A stretch of DNA of 64,000 nucleotides from Rhodococcus sp. P1Y (GTDB taxonomy: Bacteria > Actinomycetota > Actinomycetes > Mycobacteriales > Mycobacteriaceae), in assembly GCF_003641205.1 (NCBI RefSeq), contig NZ_CP032762.1, positions 4,464,001 through 4,528,000 on the forward strand, written 5' to 3'. The position numbers and the translations under genes are program-made. The notes beneath the pieces were generated by a model, which saw only the letters and a list, made by a program, of their open reading frames with translations, searched no databases and was not told the origin of the DNA. Shown here one piece after another: positions 1 through 8,242 of this stretch. The first letter of the stretch is position 1. Each line of letters starts with the position of its first letter.

Positions 1-335
1 TCGATGTGTACGGTCACGTACGCGCCCCTCGCTGCCAGTTGCCGGTCTCGCCCCTCGAACGCCTCACCCCAGATCGAGAACTCGAATCGCATCGACGACG
101 ATCCGAGGTGTGCAATGTCGAGGTCCGTCGTGACCTCTTGTCCGAAATGCAGCGGTGCGTGGAAGTCGACCTCGTACCGCACTCGTGGGGCAACCGGGAA
201 ATAGCCGACGAGGCCACACTCACGAACGAGTGCGGCCTCGGCGGATTCGACGAACCGGATGACTGTGCTGTTGTGGTAGATGCCAGCGGCATCGGTGTCC
301 ACCCATTCGACCCGGCCTGACAACGAGAAAGTCAT
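1..335 (-). CDS. Hotdog acyl-CoA thioesterase (YbgC/4-hydroxybenzoyl-CoA type), 3' end cut by window
   Basis: Reading on the minus strand from ATG at 335 gives about 111 residues of a hotdog-fold thioesterase. The N-terminus has WVDTDAAGIYHN, the Asp-centred active-site signature of the 4-hydroxybenzoyl-CoA thioesterase/YbgC family, followed by the long helix RFVESAEAALVREC. The start overlaps the stop of the upstream hydroxylase gene as ATGA, so the two are probably translationally coupled. In this operon it would release the hydroxylated aryl-CoA product, for example gentisyl-CoA, as free acid plus CoA. The C-terminal part of the protein lies outside the window. The family call is firm; the substrate is inferred from context. 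Confidence 0.85.
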   Translation of the reverse strand, partial: MTFSLSGRVEWVDTDAAGIYHNSTVIRFVESAEAALVRECGLVGYFPVAPRVRYEVDFHAPLHFGQEVTTDLDIAHLGSSSMRFEFSIWGEAFEGRDRQLAARGAYVTVHI

Positions 336-2713
336 GCAGGCACTGTACTTCTCGGGCGCCAGCGCACATGAGCGGCGTTGTCGGAACCGTCCCGAAGCAA
401 CGACAGGCGCGGCGGGACCTTGTCGGTACGAGAGGTCGGTGGACGTCGCCGACCCGCGCGCCACTGCACAGGCCATTGCGCTCCGGGTCCTCGGTACTCT
501 TGCTCCGCAGCAGCATGCAGCGTCCACTGTGGGTCGTAGAGGTGCGGTCGACCGAGTGCGCAGATGTCTGCTCGGCCGGCCAGGAGAATGGAATTGACAT
601 CGTCGTACGACGAAATCGCTCCCACGGCGATGACCGCCACTCCCGCGGCCGCAGCCACCTCGTGACGTATGCGGTCGGCGAACGGAGTTTGATACGACCG
701 TCCGAACGCCGGCTTCTCTTTCTTGGTCACCTGGCCGGAGGACACGTCGATGGCGGCTGCACCGTGTTCGACGAATGCCCGAACGATCTCGACGGCATCG
801 TCCACGGTGTTTCCGTCCGGAGCCCAGTCGGTCGCCGAGATACGCACGGATACGGGGAAACTCGACGGGACCGCGCGCCGGACGGCATCGAAGACCTCGA
901 GCGGGAATCGCAAGCGATTCTCCAAACTGCCGCCGTAGGAGTCCGTTCTGACGTTCGCAACCGGAGACAGGAACGACGAGAGCAGATACCCGTGTGCCGC
1001 ATGGACTTCGATCAGATCGAAACCGGCGGCAACGGCACGCTCGGCCGCTGCGACGAAATCGGCCACCACGATGTCCATGTCCGTGCGAGTTGCCTCGCGC
1101 GGAACGTGACATCCGTCGCCGTACGGAAGCGGTGATGGTCCGATCGGCTCCCAATTGCCCGAATCGAGCGGCTCGTCGATTCCGTCCCACATCAGCTTCG
1201 TCGACCCCTTACGACCCGAATGACCGAGCTGAACTCCGATTTTCGCTGCACTGTTGGCGTGCACGAACGACGTCACCCGGGCCCAGGCATCGCTCTGTTC
1301 ATCCGTCCACAGTCCCGGGCAGCCCAGCGTGATCCGGGCTTCCGGCGACACGCACGTCATCTCGGTCATGAGCAGGCCTGCCCCACCCAACGCCTTGGAC
1401 CCGAGATGGACGAGATGGAATTCTCCGGGCAGACCGTCCACGGCCGAGTACATGTCCATCGGCGAGAGCATGATTCGATTGACCAGGTCCAGTTCACCGA
1501 TGCGCACCGATTGGAACATCGCAGGTGCTGATTCGACCGCGTTTCCACCCGCAACGGCATCGGCGAACCGCTGCTGTACCAGTGCGGCGAACTCGCCGTC
1601 ACGCTCACCGAGATTGTCGAATGTAATTCTGCGAGAACGGGTCAGCAAATTGAAGACGAACTGCGTGTCTTCCTGATCGGCGTAGAGACCGATGTTCTCG
1701 AACCACTCCAGCGACGCCTGGGCCGCCCGCTGGGTGCTCTCCACCACCGGCTTCCGTTCGGCCTGGTACGCAGCGAGAGCGTCGGAGATGTTGGAGTGTT
1801 CATGCACGCAAGCGGCCAGAGCCAATGCGTCCTCCATCGCGAGCTTCGTCCCTGATCCGATGGAGAAGTGGGCGGTGTGTGCCGCATCGCCCAGCAGTAC
1901 CACATTGTCGTCGAACCACCGCTCGTTACGAACAGTCTGGAACGACAACCACTTCGAGTTGTTCGTGAGAATTTCGTAACCGCCGAGATCGTCCGCGAAG
2001 ATCTCGCGAATCCGATCGACCGCGTAGGTATCGGACACTCCCGGCGCGAAGTGCTGGTCCTCGGTGGCGTCGAGGCCGGCCCGCCGCCAGACATCCTCGT
2101 GCATTTCGACGATGAAGGTGGAACCCTGATCCGAATACGGGTAACCGTGGATCTGCATCGTCCCGAATTCGGTATGCCTGACAAGGAATTGAAACGCCTC
2201 GAACACCTTGTCGGTGCCGAACCAGATGTACTTGTTGTCGCGACGATCCAGCGTCGGACGGAACGCATCCGCATAACGGGTGCGGACGGCGGAATTCAGA
2301 CCGTCGCAGGCGATCACCAAGTCGTAGGACGCCCGCAGAACGTCGGTGTCGGGTGCCTCGGTCCGGTACTGCACCTCGATGCCCAACTCGGCGACGCGCT
2401 GCTGCAGGATGGCCAGTAGCTCCTTGCGACTCATCGCCGCAAATCCCTGCCCACCTACTGTGTAGGAGCGGCCGTCGATCTCGACATCGATGTCCGTCCA
2501 GCGAGCGAATCGTCGCTCCATCTCGGTGTGCACGACGGCGTCGGCACCTTCGATACTGCCGAGTGTCTCGTCCGAGAACACGACACCGAAACCGAATGTA
2601 TCGTCGGGCGCATTGCGTTCCCAGACGTCGATTCGATGACTGGAATCCAGTTGTTTCGCGAGGGCGGCGAAGTAGAGACCGCCGGGCCCTCCACCCACGA
2701 TGGCAATCCTCAT
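332..2713 (-). CDS. Bifunctional aryl-CoA hydroxylase/oxidoreductase (salicylyl-CoA 5-hydroxylase or 2-aminobenzoyl-CoA monooxygenase/reductase type)
   Basis: 793-residue two-domain flavoprotein. Residues 1 to about 390 form an FAD aromatic hydroxylase, with the dinucleotide motif GGGPGGLYFA at the N-terminus and the second FAD motif LLGDAAHTAHFSIGSG. Residues from about 400 to 760 form an old-yellow-enzyme-like FMN domain (NRIMLSPMDMYSA, HAAHGYLLSSFLSP, ALGRPHLYDP). This architecture is known for salicylyl-CoA 5-hydroxylase/oxidoreductase and for 2-aminobenzoyl-CoA monooxygenase/reductase. Both ends overlap neighbours by ATGA, with the aryl-CoA ligase upstream and the hotdog thioesterase downstream. 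The operon fits hydroxylation of an activated ortho-substituted benzoate. Which substrate is used cannot be read from the sequence. Confidence 0.9.
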   Translation of the reverse strand: MRIAIVGGGPGGLYFAALAKQLDSSHRIDVWERNAPDDTFGFGVVFSDETLGSIEGADAVVHTEMERRFARWTDIDVEIDGRSYTVGGQGFAAMSRKELLAILQQRVAELGIEVQYRTEAPDTDVLRASYDLVIACDGLNSAVRTRYADAFRPTLDRRDNKYIWFGTDKVFEAFQFLVRHTEFGTMQIHGYPYSDQGSTFIVEMHEDVWRRAGLDATEDQHFAPGVSDTYAVDRIREIFADDLGGYEILTNNSKWLSFQTVRNERWFDDNVVLLGDAAHTAHFSIGSGTKLAMEDALALAACVHEHSNISDALAAYQAERKPVVESTQRAAQASLEWFENIGLYADQEDTQFVFNLLTRSRRITFDNLGERDGEFAALVQQRFADAVAGGNAVESAPAMFQSVRIGELDLVNRIMLSPMDMYSAVDGLPGEFHLVHLGSKALGGAGLLMTEMTCVSPEARITLGCPGLWTDEQSDAWARVTSFVHANSAAKIGVQLGHSGRKGSTKLMWDGIDEPLDSGNWEPIGPSPLPYGDGCHVPREATRTDMDIVVADFVAAAERAVAAGFDLIEVHAAHGYLLSSFLSPVANVRTDSYGGSLENRLRFPLEVFDAVRRAVPSSFPVSVRISATDWAPDGNTVDDAVEIVRAFVEHGAAAIDVSSGQVTKKEKPAFGRSYQTPFADRIRHEVAAAAGVAVIAVGAISSYDDVNSILLAGRADICALGRPHLYDPQWTLHAAAEQEYRGPGAQWPVQWRAGRRRPPTSRTDKVPPRLSLLRDGSDNAAHVRWRPRSTVPA

Positions 2714-4368
2714 GATGTGCTCTCCTGTATCGTTTCACGAAGCTTGAAGTGCTGAAGTTTGCCGCTCGAATTCCTCGGCAGAGCGTCTATGAAGCGAATT
2801 CGTCTGGGGTACTTGTACGGTGCCAGTTCCGCTTTGACGTGATTTTGAATGGATTCGACGGCCGCCGTGTCGGGAGCAATCCCCGAACGAAGTACCACGA
2901 ACGCGCTCACGATCTGTCCGCGTTCGGCGTCTGCCTCGGCAATGACAGCCGCGTCCACGACGTCCGGATGCATGTCGATGCATGCCTCGACTTCTGGAGC
3001 ACCGATGTTGTAACCCGAGGACACGATCATGGAATCGGTTCGAGCACAGTAGAAGAAGTAGCCGTCCTCGTCGCGGTAGAAGGTGTCACCGGTGACGTTC
3101 CATCCGTTCTCCACCCGCTCGTGCTGACGATCGTCGGCCAGGTATCGGCACCCGACGGGACCGATCACCGCCAGTCGACCGGGCACGCCCGCTGCCACCG
3201 GTTCGCCGTCGTCACCGAGTATTTCGGCGCGATAGCCGGGAAGCGGCTTACCTGTCGACCCCTCACGTGTCTCGCTCGCTGCAGCGGTGGACAGAAAGAT
3301 GTGGAGCAGTTCTGTGGCACCGATTCCGTCGACGATCTCGAGACCGACGGCGTCCCGAATATGGTTCCACACCCCGGCCGAAATATGCTCACCTGCGCTG
3401 ACCGCTGTCCGCAGGCCGGACAGTTGAGCAATCTTGCCTGCTTTGATCATCTGCTTGTACGCCGTGGGGGCAGTCGCGAGAACCGAAACCCTCTCGCTGT
3501 GCACCACATCGGCGAGTTCGACCGGTGTCACAGCATCGGTGAGCAGAGCACAGGCCCCGGCTCGCAACGGAAACACCACCAACATGCCCAGACCGAAGGT
3601 AAATGCCATCGGCGCCGTACACGCAACCACGTCGTCGGGCCGCAGGCCGAGACCGTGCTTGCCGAACGTGTTGTCTATCGAGAGTACGTCGCGGTGGAAG
3701 TGCATCGTGATCTTCGGGGTTCCGGTACTGCCGGATGTCGGGCACAGCAACGCGACGTCGTCGGCGGCTGTATCGACTGCCACGAAGCCTGTCGGCTTGT
3801 CGGCCGAGCGAACCATCAGATCGTCGGACGCGTCTCCTCCGAAGGGAACCACCACCAGTTCGGGATGCCCCTGGTCGCGCACCGTGTGCAGATCGTCCGC
3901 AAAGCGAGAGTCCACCAGTGCGATGACGGGTCGAGTCTTGTCCACGATCGGTACCAGCTCGCGGGACCGCAGGGCACTCATCACCACGACGGCTATCCCG
4001 CCTGCTTCGATGATCGCGAGCCACGCAGCTACTGCTATCGGCGTGTTGGGCGAACGCAGTAGGACGCGGTTCCCCGGCACGAGTCCGAGGTCCTCGGTGA
4101 GCACCCGAGCGATCCGGTGCGTGTGGTCGCGGAGTTCACCGAGAGTCCAGGTGATCCCGGCAGGGGTGCGAAGAGCATGGTGATGCTCGCCGAATCGCTC
4201 GACAGCGCGCTCGATCAGCTCGGCTCCCGCGTTGAGCCGCTCCGGATACTGCAGTTCAGGGGTCGTGAATTCGAGAACCGGCCACAATTCGGCGGGCGGG
4301 AGGTTGTCTCGCGCGAACGTGTCCACGTGGGCGCTTGGGGTGAGGGCTTGTGCTGTGTCCGCGGTCAT
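2710..4368 (-). CDS. Aryl-CoA ligase (salicylate/2-aminobenzoate-CoA ligase type)
   Basis: 552-residue ANL-superfamily adenylating enzyme that would activate an aromatic carboxylate to its CoA thioester with ATP. Visible motifs are the P-loop TSGSTGTPK, the A5-like segment GIGATELLHIF, the hinge region VTGDTFYRDEDGYFFY, and the C-terminal catalytic lysine segment NSSGKLQHFKL. The chosen ATG at 4368 gives MTADTAQ and forms an ATGA overlap with the TesB-type gene; a longer open frame upstream lies inside that gene. The stop overlaps the start of the two-domain hydroxylase in the same way. The benzoate-CoA-ligase-like sequence and neighbours point to salicylate or 2-aminobenzoate as substrate. 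Confidence 0.88.
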   Translation of the reverse strand: MTADTAQALTPSAHVDTFARDNLPPAELWPVLEFTTPELQYPERLNAGAELIERAVERFGEHHHALRTPAGITWTLGELRDHTHRIARVLTEDLGLVPGNRVLLRSPNTPIAVAAWLAIIEAGGIAVVVMSALRSRELVPIVDKTRPVIALVDSRFADDLHTVRDQGHPELVVVPFGGDASDDLMVRSADKPTGFVAVDTAADDVALLCPTSGSTGTPKITMHFHRDVLSIDNTFGKHGLGLRPDDVVACTAPMAFTFGLGMLVVFPLRAGACALLTDAVTPVELADVVHSERVSVLATAPTAYKQMIKAGKIAQLSGLRTAVSAGEHISAGVWNHIRDAVGLEIVDGIGATELLHIFLSTAAASETREGSTGKPLPGYRAEILGDDGEPVAAGVPGRLAVIGPVGCRYLADDRQHERVENGWNVTGDTFYRDEDGYFFYCARTDSMIVSSGYNIGAPEVEACIDMHPDVVDAAVIAEADAERGQIVSAFVVLRSGIAPDTAAVESIQNHVKAELAPYKYPRRIRFIDALPRNSSGKLQHFKLRETIQESTS

Positions 4369-5303
4369 TGCACGGCTCCTGTCGTCTCGGCATCGATCAT
4401 GCCCTCCTGGACGACGGTGGCCAGGTGGATTCCTTCGGGGGTGAAGAATCTGCCCAGGCCGACGCCGCGGCCTCGATCGGCGGCGACCGCCTCCTGGGCG
4501 TAGAGCAACCACCCGTCCATCGTCCCCGGTTCGGGCGTGCGGTGAAACCACATCGCGTGATCGAGACTGGCGGTGACGAGCCCCTTCTCGGCCCACGGAT
4601 GCCCCAGCGCACGAAGTACCGGCTCGAGGATGGTGTAGTCACAGACGTACGCGAGCGCGGCCAGGTCCCTCTGCGCATCGGGCAGGCCGTCCACCGGAAG
4701 TAACCGGTCGAAGGGGCGCACCCAAATGGCCTGGTGGGGGCTTCGCCCGCCCTCGATATCGAGGTAGACCGGACCCGGCACGTGCCGCATGTCGAAGCTA
4801 CGTCCGGCCGCCCAGTAGTCCTTCGAGACCGTGGTCATCGTGTTCTCGTCCGAGACGGCATGGTCGGCCAGGTATTGCGCCGACGTCGGAAGAGATTCTG
4901 GCGCAGGGACATCGGTGGGTATCGCGCTGCTCAGCGATCCTCCGGTGCCACCGGCTGCAAAGGACACCATGGCGATGTAGGTGACCTTGTCGTTCTGATA
5001 CGCGCGCACCTGCCGGGTGGCGAATCGGCGACCATCACGAATCACCTCCACGTCGTAGTGCACCTCCGCATCGATGTCGACGGGTCGCAGGAAATACGAG
5101 TGCATCGAGTGCATCGACTTACCGTCGGTCACCGAACGCATGGCCGCAGCTGCCGCCTGGGCAACCATGTCACCGCCGTACGCTTTGGGCCATGGGCACT
5201 CCTGGGTCCGCGCGGTGAAACCGACATCGGATCGACGCGGTTCGGCCTCGGTCAGCGTCACGCATCGGGTGAACATGGCGGAGGTCGCGACTGACTGCGT
5301 CAT
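4365..5303 (-). CDS. Acyl-CoA thioesterase II (TesB-like, double hotdog)
   Basis: 312 residues with the TesB double-hotdog layout. The N-terminal half has ARTQECPWPKAYGGDMVAQ and SMHSYFLRPVD, which are the usual acyl-CoA thioesterase II signatures. The C-terminal half has SLDHAMWFHR and the closing segment GLGRFFTPEGIHLATVVQEG. The protein is full length for the family. It is coupled by ATGA overlaps to the cupin gene upstream and the ligase gene downstream. It would hydrolyse an acyl-CoA, perhaps a ring-opened or dead-end intermediate that traps CoA. A second, unrelated thioesterase closes the same operon. Confidence 0.85.
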   Translation of the reverse strand: MTQSVATSAMFTRCVTLTEAEPRRSDVGFTARTQECPWPKAYGGDMVAQAAAAAMRSVTDGKSMHSMHSYFLRPVDIDAEVHYDVEVIRDGRRFATRQVRAYQNDKVTYIAMVSFAAGGTGGSLSSAIPTDVPAPESLPTSAQYLADHAVSDENTMTTVSKDYWAAGRSFDMRHVPGPVYLDIEGGRSPHQAIWVRPFDRLLPVDGLPDAQRDLAALAYVCDYTILEPVLRALGHPWAEKGLVTASLDHAMWFHRTPEPGTMDGWLLYAQEAVAADRGRGVGLGRFFTPEGIHLATVVQEGMIDAETTGAVQ

Positions 5304-5794
5304 GGTCGGTTCGACCAGTCACGAAGCGAATCATCCTCTACCGGAGCCAAATTGACGACAATGTTGTCCGGCGTGCGAGTCGTCAGCCAATGCAACGGCT
5401 CGGTGCGGCTGAGATTGCATTCGATGTGCGGCATGAACGGCGGCACGAACACCCAGTCCCCCTCGTCCATGTCGATGTACTCCGAGTAGTTCTCGCCGAA
5501 GTAGATGCGGGCGTGACCGGAGAGGACGTAACCGCCCGTCTCCGCCTCCCCGTGATGGTGTGCAAGAGAACGGTATCCGGGTTCGTTGCTCACCTTGCCG
5601 TACCAGATCTTCGTCGCCGGTGTGTGCTGCGGACTGACGCCCGAGATTCGTACTGCACCCTCGGTCTGGCCGGTCCGGCCGTCCTCTTCACCTGCCCGAG
5701 TCACGACAGGAACGACCTGCCCACCTGCGCTCGCGTACATCGAGTTGTCGCCTTGCAGAGAGTATCCGGCGTTGGAATCGAACTGAGTGGTCAT
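5300..5794 (-). CDS. Single-domain cupin protein
   Basis: 164-residue monocupin. Motif 1 is visible as AHHHGEAETGGYVLSG and motif 2 as DEGDWVFVPPFMPHIECN, so the usual metal-binding His/His/Glu/His set is present. ATG at 5794 follows AAGGAG and overlaps the stop of the FAH-family gene. Gentisate 1,2-dioxygenases are bicupins of about 350 residues, so this is not a standard one. It could be a small ring-cleaving dioxygenase, an isomerase, or an accessory protein of the pathway. Its position between the FAH hydrolase and the thioesterase suggests a catalytic step after hydroxylation. The reaction is unknown. Confidence 0.8.
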   Translation of the reverse strand: MTTQFDSNAGYSLQGDNSMYASAGGQVVPVVTRAGEEDGRTGQTEGAVRISGVSPQHTPATKIWYGKVSNEPGYRSLAHHHGEAETGGYVLSGHARIYFGENYSEYIDMDEGDWVFVPPFMPHIECNLSRTEPLHWLTTRTPDNIVVNLAPVEDDSLRDWSNRP

Positions 5795-6636
5795 GCTGTT
5801 CTCCTTGCTCGTGAGGCCGGCTCGGTGACCCGGACTGTGTTGACGAGGGTGCCGATAGCCTCGATCTCCGTTTCGAGAACATCGCCGTCGGCGAGGAACC
5901 AGGCTGGCTCGCGAGCCATGCCGATACCACCAGGAGTGCCGGTGAGCACGAGATCGCCGGCACTCAGGGTTGTGAAAGTCGAAATGTACGAAAGAAGTTC
6001 CGCTGAATCGAACACCAATGTGCTCGTGCTGTCTCGCTGGACGTCGACGCCGTTGACCCGGCAGGTGATCGTGAGCCCGGCGGTCGGGTCGATCTCGTCT
6101 GCCGTGACGACCACTGGTCCGACCGGAGTCGTGGCGTCCCAGGCTTTTCCCTGGAACCACTGCAGAGTGCGGCGCTGCCAATCGCGCATCGATATGTCGT
6201 TCGCGACGGTGTAGCCCAGGATCGCCTCGGCTGCTTCGTCGCGCGAAGCGCGCGTCAGCGTCCGGCCCACGACCACTGCCAGTTCGGCTTCCCAGTCGGC
6301 GCTGACATCGTCTGCGATCACCACGTCGTCCGTCGGCCCGATGAGAGAGTCGGCGAACTTAGCGAACAGGGTCGGATGGGTCGGCAGGTCGCGACCGGTC
6401 TCGGTGATGTGCTCGCCGTAGTTCAATCCGCAGCAGATCACCTTGGAGGGCGCGGGCAGAGGGAGGACAAGTGCGCCGGTCACCCGTGGGCCATCGACAA
6501 CGCCCGAGCTGGGTGCGGTCCAGCCGGTACGAAGCAGTTCCGACAACGAGGGCGCAGGTAGCGCCACCCAGCCGTCTGTGTGCGCGGCCGCCGCAACGGT
6601 CTCTCCGCTGTCGAGTTCGAGCGTAGCGAGCTTCAT
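5791..6636 (-). CDS. Fumarylacetoacetate hydrolase family protein
   Basis: 281 residues with the FAH/2-hydroxyhepta-2,4-diene-1,7-dioate fold. Signatures are VICCGLNYGEHITE, the metal-site region DWEAELAVVVGR, and GDLVLTGTPGGIGMAR. Members hydrolyse a C-C bond in 2,4-dioxo acids; fumarylpyruvate hydrolase of the gentisate route is a member, which fits the operon. The start at 6636 follows GGAAGGA. It is the first gene of the six-gene coupled minus-strand operon and faces the RidA gene across a 108-bp divergent promoter region. The family is clear; fumarylpyruvate as substrate is inference. Confidence 0.88.
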   Translation of the reverse strand: MKLATLELDSGETVAAAAHTDGWVALPAPSLSELLRTGWTAPSSGVVDGPRVTGALVLPLPAPSKVICCGLNYGEHITETGRDLPTHPTLFAKFADSLIGPTDDVVIADDVSADWEAELAVVVGRTLTRASRDEAAEAILGYTVANDISMRDWQRRTLQWFQGKAWDATTPVGPVVVTADEIDPTAGLTITCRVNGVDVQRDSTSTLVFDSAELLSYISTFTTLSAGDLVLTGTPGGIGMAREPAWFLADGDVLETEIEAIGTLVNTVRVTEPASRARRTA

Positions 6637-6744
6637 GATGTGTCCTTCCGCCTAAATCTTGTGCTGAGTTTTGCACGATCGTCGCAAGTGCGCAATACTT
6701 GTTGCAAATACGCACACTCGACGACTCTCGGGAAGGGACCACTC
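6637..6744. promoter_or_regulatory. Divergent promoter region with candidate operator
   Basis: This 108-bp gap separates the start of the minus-strand aryl-CoA operon from the plus-strand RidA gene. It holds TTGC and GCAA arms at 6671-6674 and 6684-6687, and GTGCG and CGCAC arms at 6688-6692 and 6711-6715. Such dyads in a divergent promoter suit a local repressor, and the PaaX-type regulator gene is less than 600 bp away. The assignment rests on position and symmetry only. Confidence 0.4.
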
Positions 6745-7158
6745 ATGGCCCACCACACCGTCAATCCGTCCGAACTGCCGACACCCAAGGGTTTTTCACA
6801 CGGCACGCTGGCGGGCAACACGCTTTACCTGGGCGGACAGACGGCCCTCGACAAGAACATGAACATCGTCCCCGGCGGAATAGTCGAGCAGTTCCGCCAG
6901 TCGTTCTCGAATGTTCTGACAACCCTGGCCGCAGCAGGTGGACAGCCCGAGGACCTGACCAACATCACGATCTTCCTGACCGACATTCCCGATTACCAGG
7001 CGCACGGTCGGGAGATCGGACGCGTGTGGCGCGAACTCGCTGGGCCGGTCTACCCGGCTATGGCCGGTATCGGTACCACCGGCCTGTGGCAAGCGGAGGC
7101 CCTGATCGAAATCACTGCTATCGCAGTGATTCCCGAGGATCGACTGATCCGTCCGTAG
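6745..7158 (+). CDS. RidA/YjgF/Rid family protein (enamine/imine deaminase)
   Basis: 137-residue Rid-family protein. It shows the typical order of an N-terminal strand with LYLGGQTALD, a central helix with QSFSNVLTTLAAAGG, the loop NITIFLTDIPDY, and a C-terminal ALIEITAIAVIP. Rid proteins hydrolyse reactive enamines and imines; some catabolic members are 2-aminomuconate deaminases. ATG at 6745 follows GGAAGGG. It is divergent from the aryl-CoA operon. A deaminase here supports a nitrogen-bearing substrate such as 2-aminobenzoate but does not prove it. Its stop lies 9 bp from the convergent PaaX-type gene. Confidence 0.85.
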   Translation: MAHHTVNPSELPTPKGFSHGTLAGNTLYLGGQTALDKNMNIVPGGIVEQFRQSFSNVLTTLAAAGGQPEDLTNITIFLTDIPDYQAHGREIGRVWRELAGPVYPAMAGIGTTGLWQAEALIEITAIAVIPEDRLIRP

Positions 7159-7167
7159 TACGTCCGG

Positions 7168-8016
7168 TCAGATTCGATCGACAAAGGCGTGTGCCGGCTT
7201 CTCCAGCAGCTCTCGGAGATCGGCGAACAGTGCAGTCGCCCGGTCACCGGGCCACGGTTGAGGAAGTAGGTGGGCGGGCAGCCCCGGGTCGCGGTACGGA
7301 AGCCGCCTCCAGGCAGTCAGTGCGCGGATGTAGTCGGCGAACGCTTCCCCTGGGTTCTCGGCGGGCGTCGCCTCGTTCCACGTCTCGCGGAGTACCTCGA
7401 ACTGAGCGACGAACCGAGCGTAGGCGGCACCGAGCGCCTCCAGGTCCCACCACTGTGACACCCGCATCGTGAGGTCCTCGGAATTCAGGCGCGCACCGGT
7501 GAAAACATCGGCGTAGGCGTCCAGTCCGTCCGCGGCCAGCGCCTTCTCGCAGTCGTCGGCGAGGTGGGCCGGTGCGATCCACACACCCGAGGTGACGTTG
7601 CCGAATCCGAGTCCCGCCAGCCGAGTCCGTAACGCATGCCTGCTGCGTCGTTCGCTTTCGGGTACCGAGAAGACCACCATGGTCCAGTCTTCGCCGACCG
7701 ATGCGGGCCGAGCGAAGATTCGACGATCACCGATGGCCAGGATATCGCGAGCTACCGCCGATAGCGCGTATCCCGCTGTGGTGCCACGCTTCTCGGCAAC
7801 CAGAATTCCGCGTCGTTTGAGTCTCGACACCGCGGATCTCACGGCTGGCGCGTCGACCCCGACTGGCTCCATGAGACGAATCAAGCTGCTGACACTCACC
7901 CATCCACCGAACTCGCGGACGTACAGACCGACCACGGTGACGATCAGCGATCGTGGAGGCAGTGATAGATCAACAGGATCTGCTGCACCGTCGACCGGGT
8001 CGACATCACCCAGCAT
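7168..8016 (-). CDS. PaaX family transcriptional repressor
   Basis: About 282 residues from ATG at 8016 (GTG at 8031 or ATG at 8112 are alternatives). The N-terminal winged helix reads SLIVTVVGLYVREFGGWVSV then AVRSAVSRLKRRGIL, as in PaaX. The middle and C-terminal domains follow (WTMVVFSVPESERRSRHALR, FVAQFEVLRETW, WRRLPYRDPGLPAHLLP). PaaX-type repressors release DNA on binding an aryl-CoA thioester such as phenylacetyl-CoA. An aryl-CoA inducer would fit control of the neighbouring ligase/hydroxylase operon. The gene lies tail to tail with the RidA gene. Confidence 0.87.
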   Translation of the reverse strand: MLGDVDPVDGAADPVDLSLPPRSLIVTVVGLYVREFGGWVSVSSLIRLMEPVGVDAPAVRSAVSRLKRRGILVAEKRGTTAGYALSAVARDILAIGDRRIFARPASVGEDWTMVVFSVPESERRSRHALRTRLAGLGFGNVTSGVWIAPAHLADDCEKALAADGLDAYADVFTGARLNSEDLTMRVSQWWDLEALGAAYARFVAQFEVLRETWNEATPAENPGEAFADYIRALTAWRRLPYRDPGLPAHLLPQPWPGDRATALFADLRELLEKPAHAFVDRI

Positions 8017-8242
8017 GTCGGAGCCGTTCACATCAACCACCCGACAATCCAACCACACACCGAATCGATTTCTACCGACCGAGCCACAAGCCCGCCTCTT
8101 CGACTCGTACAAAGCACTATCCGGGTCAGTCCCACATCCCGTCTCGATGGCACCGACAGCACGCCGTTGTCGTCATGCGATGGGTGGAGTACTCAACACG
8201 ATCGCCGACGGCGGACCATGCATTGTGAGACGCAGTGGCAGT

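Noticed and set aside
3..320. Plus-strand 104-codon frame at the left edge
   Set aside because: The minus strand encodes a clear hotdog thioesterase over the same bases, coupled to its upstream gene.
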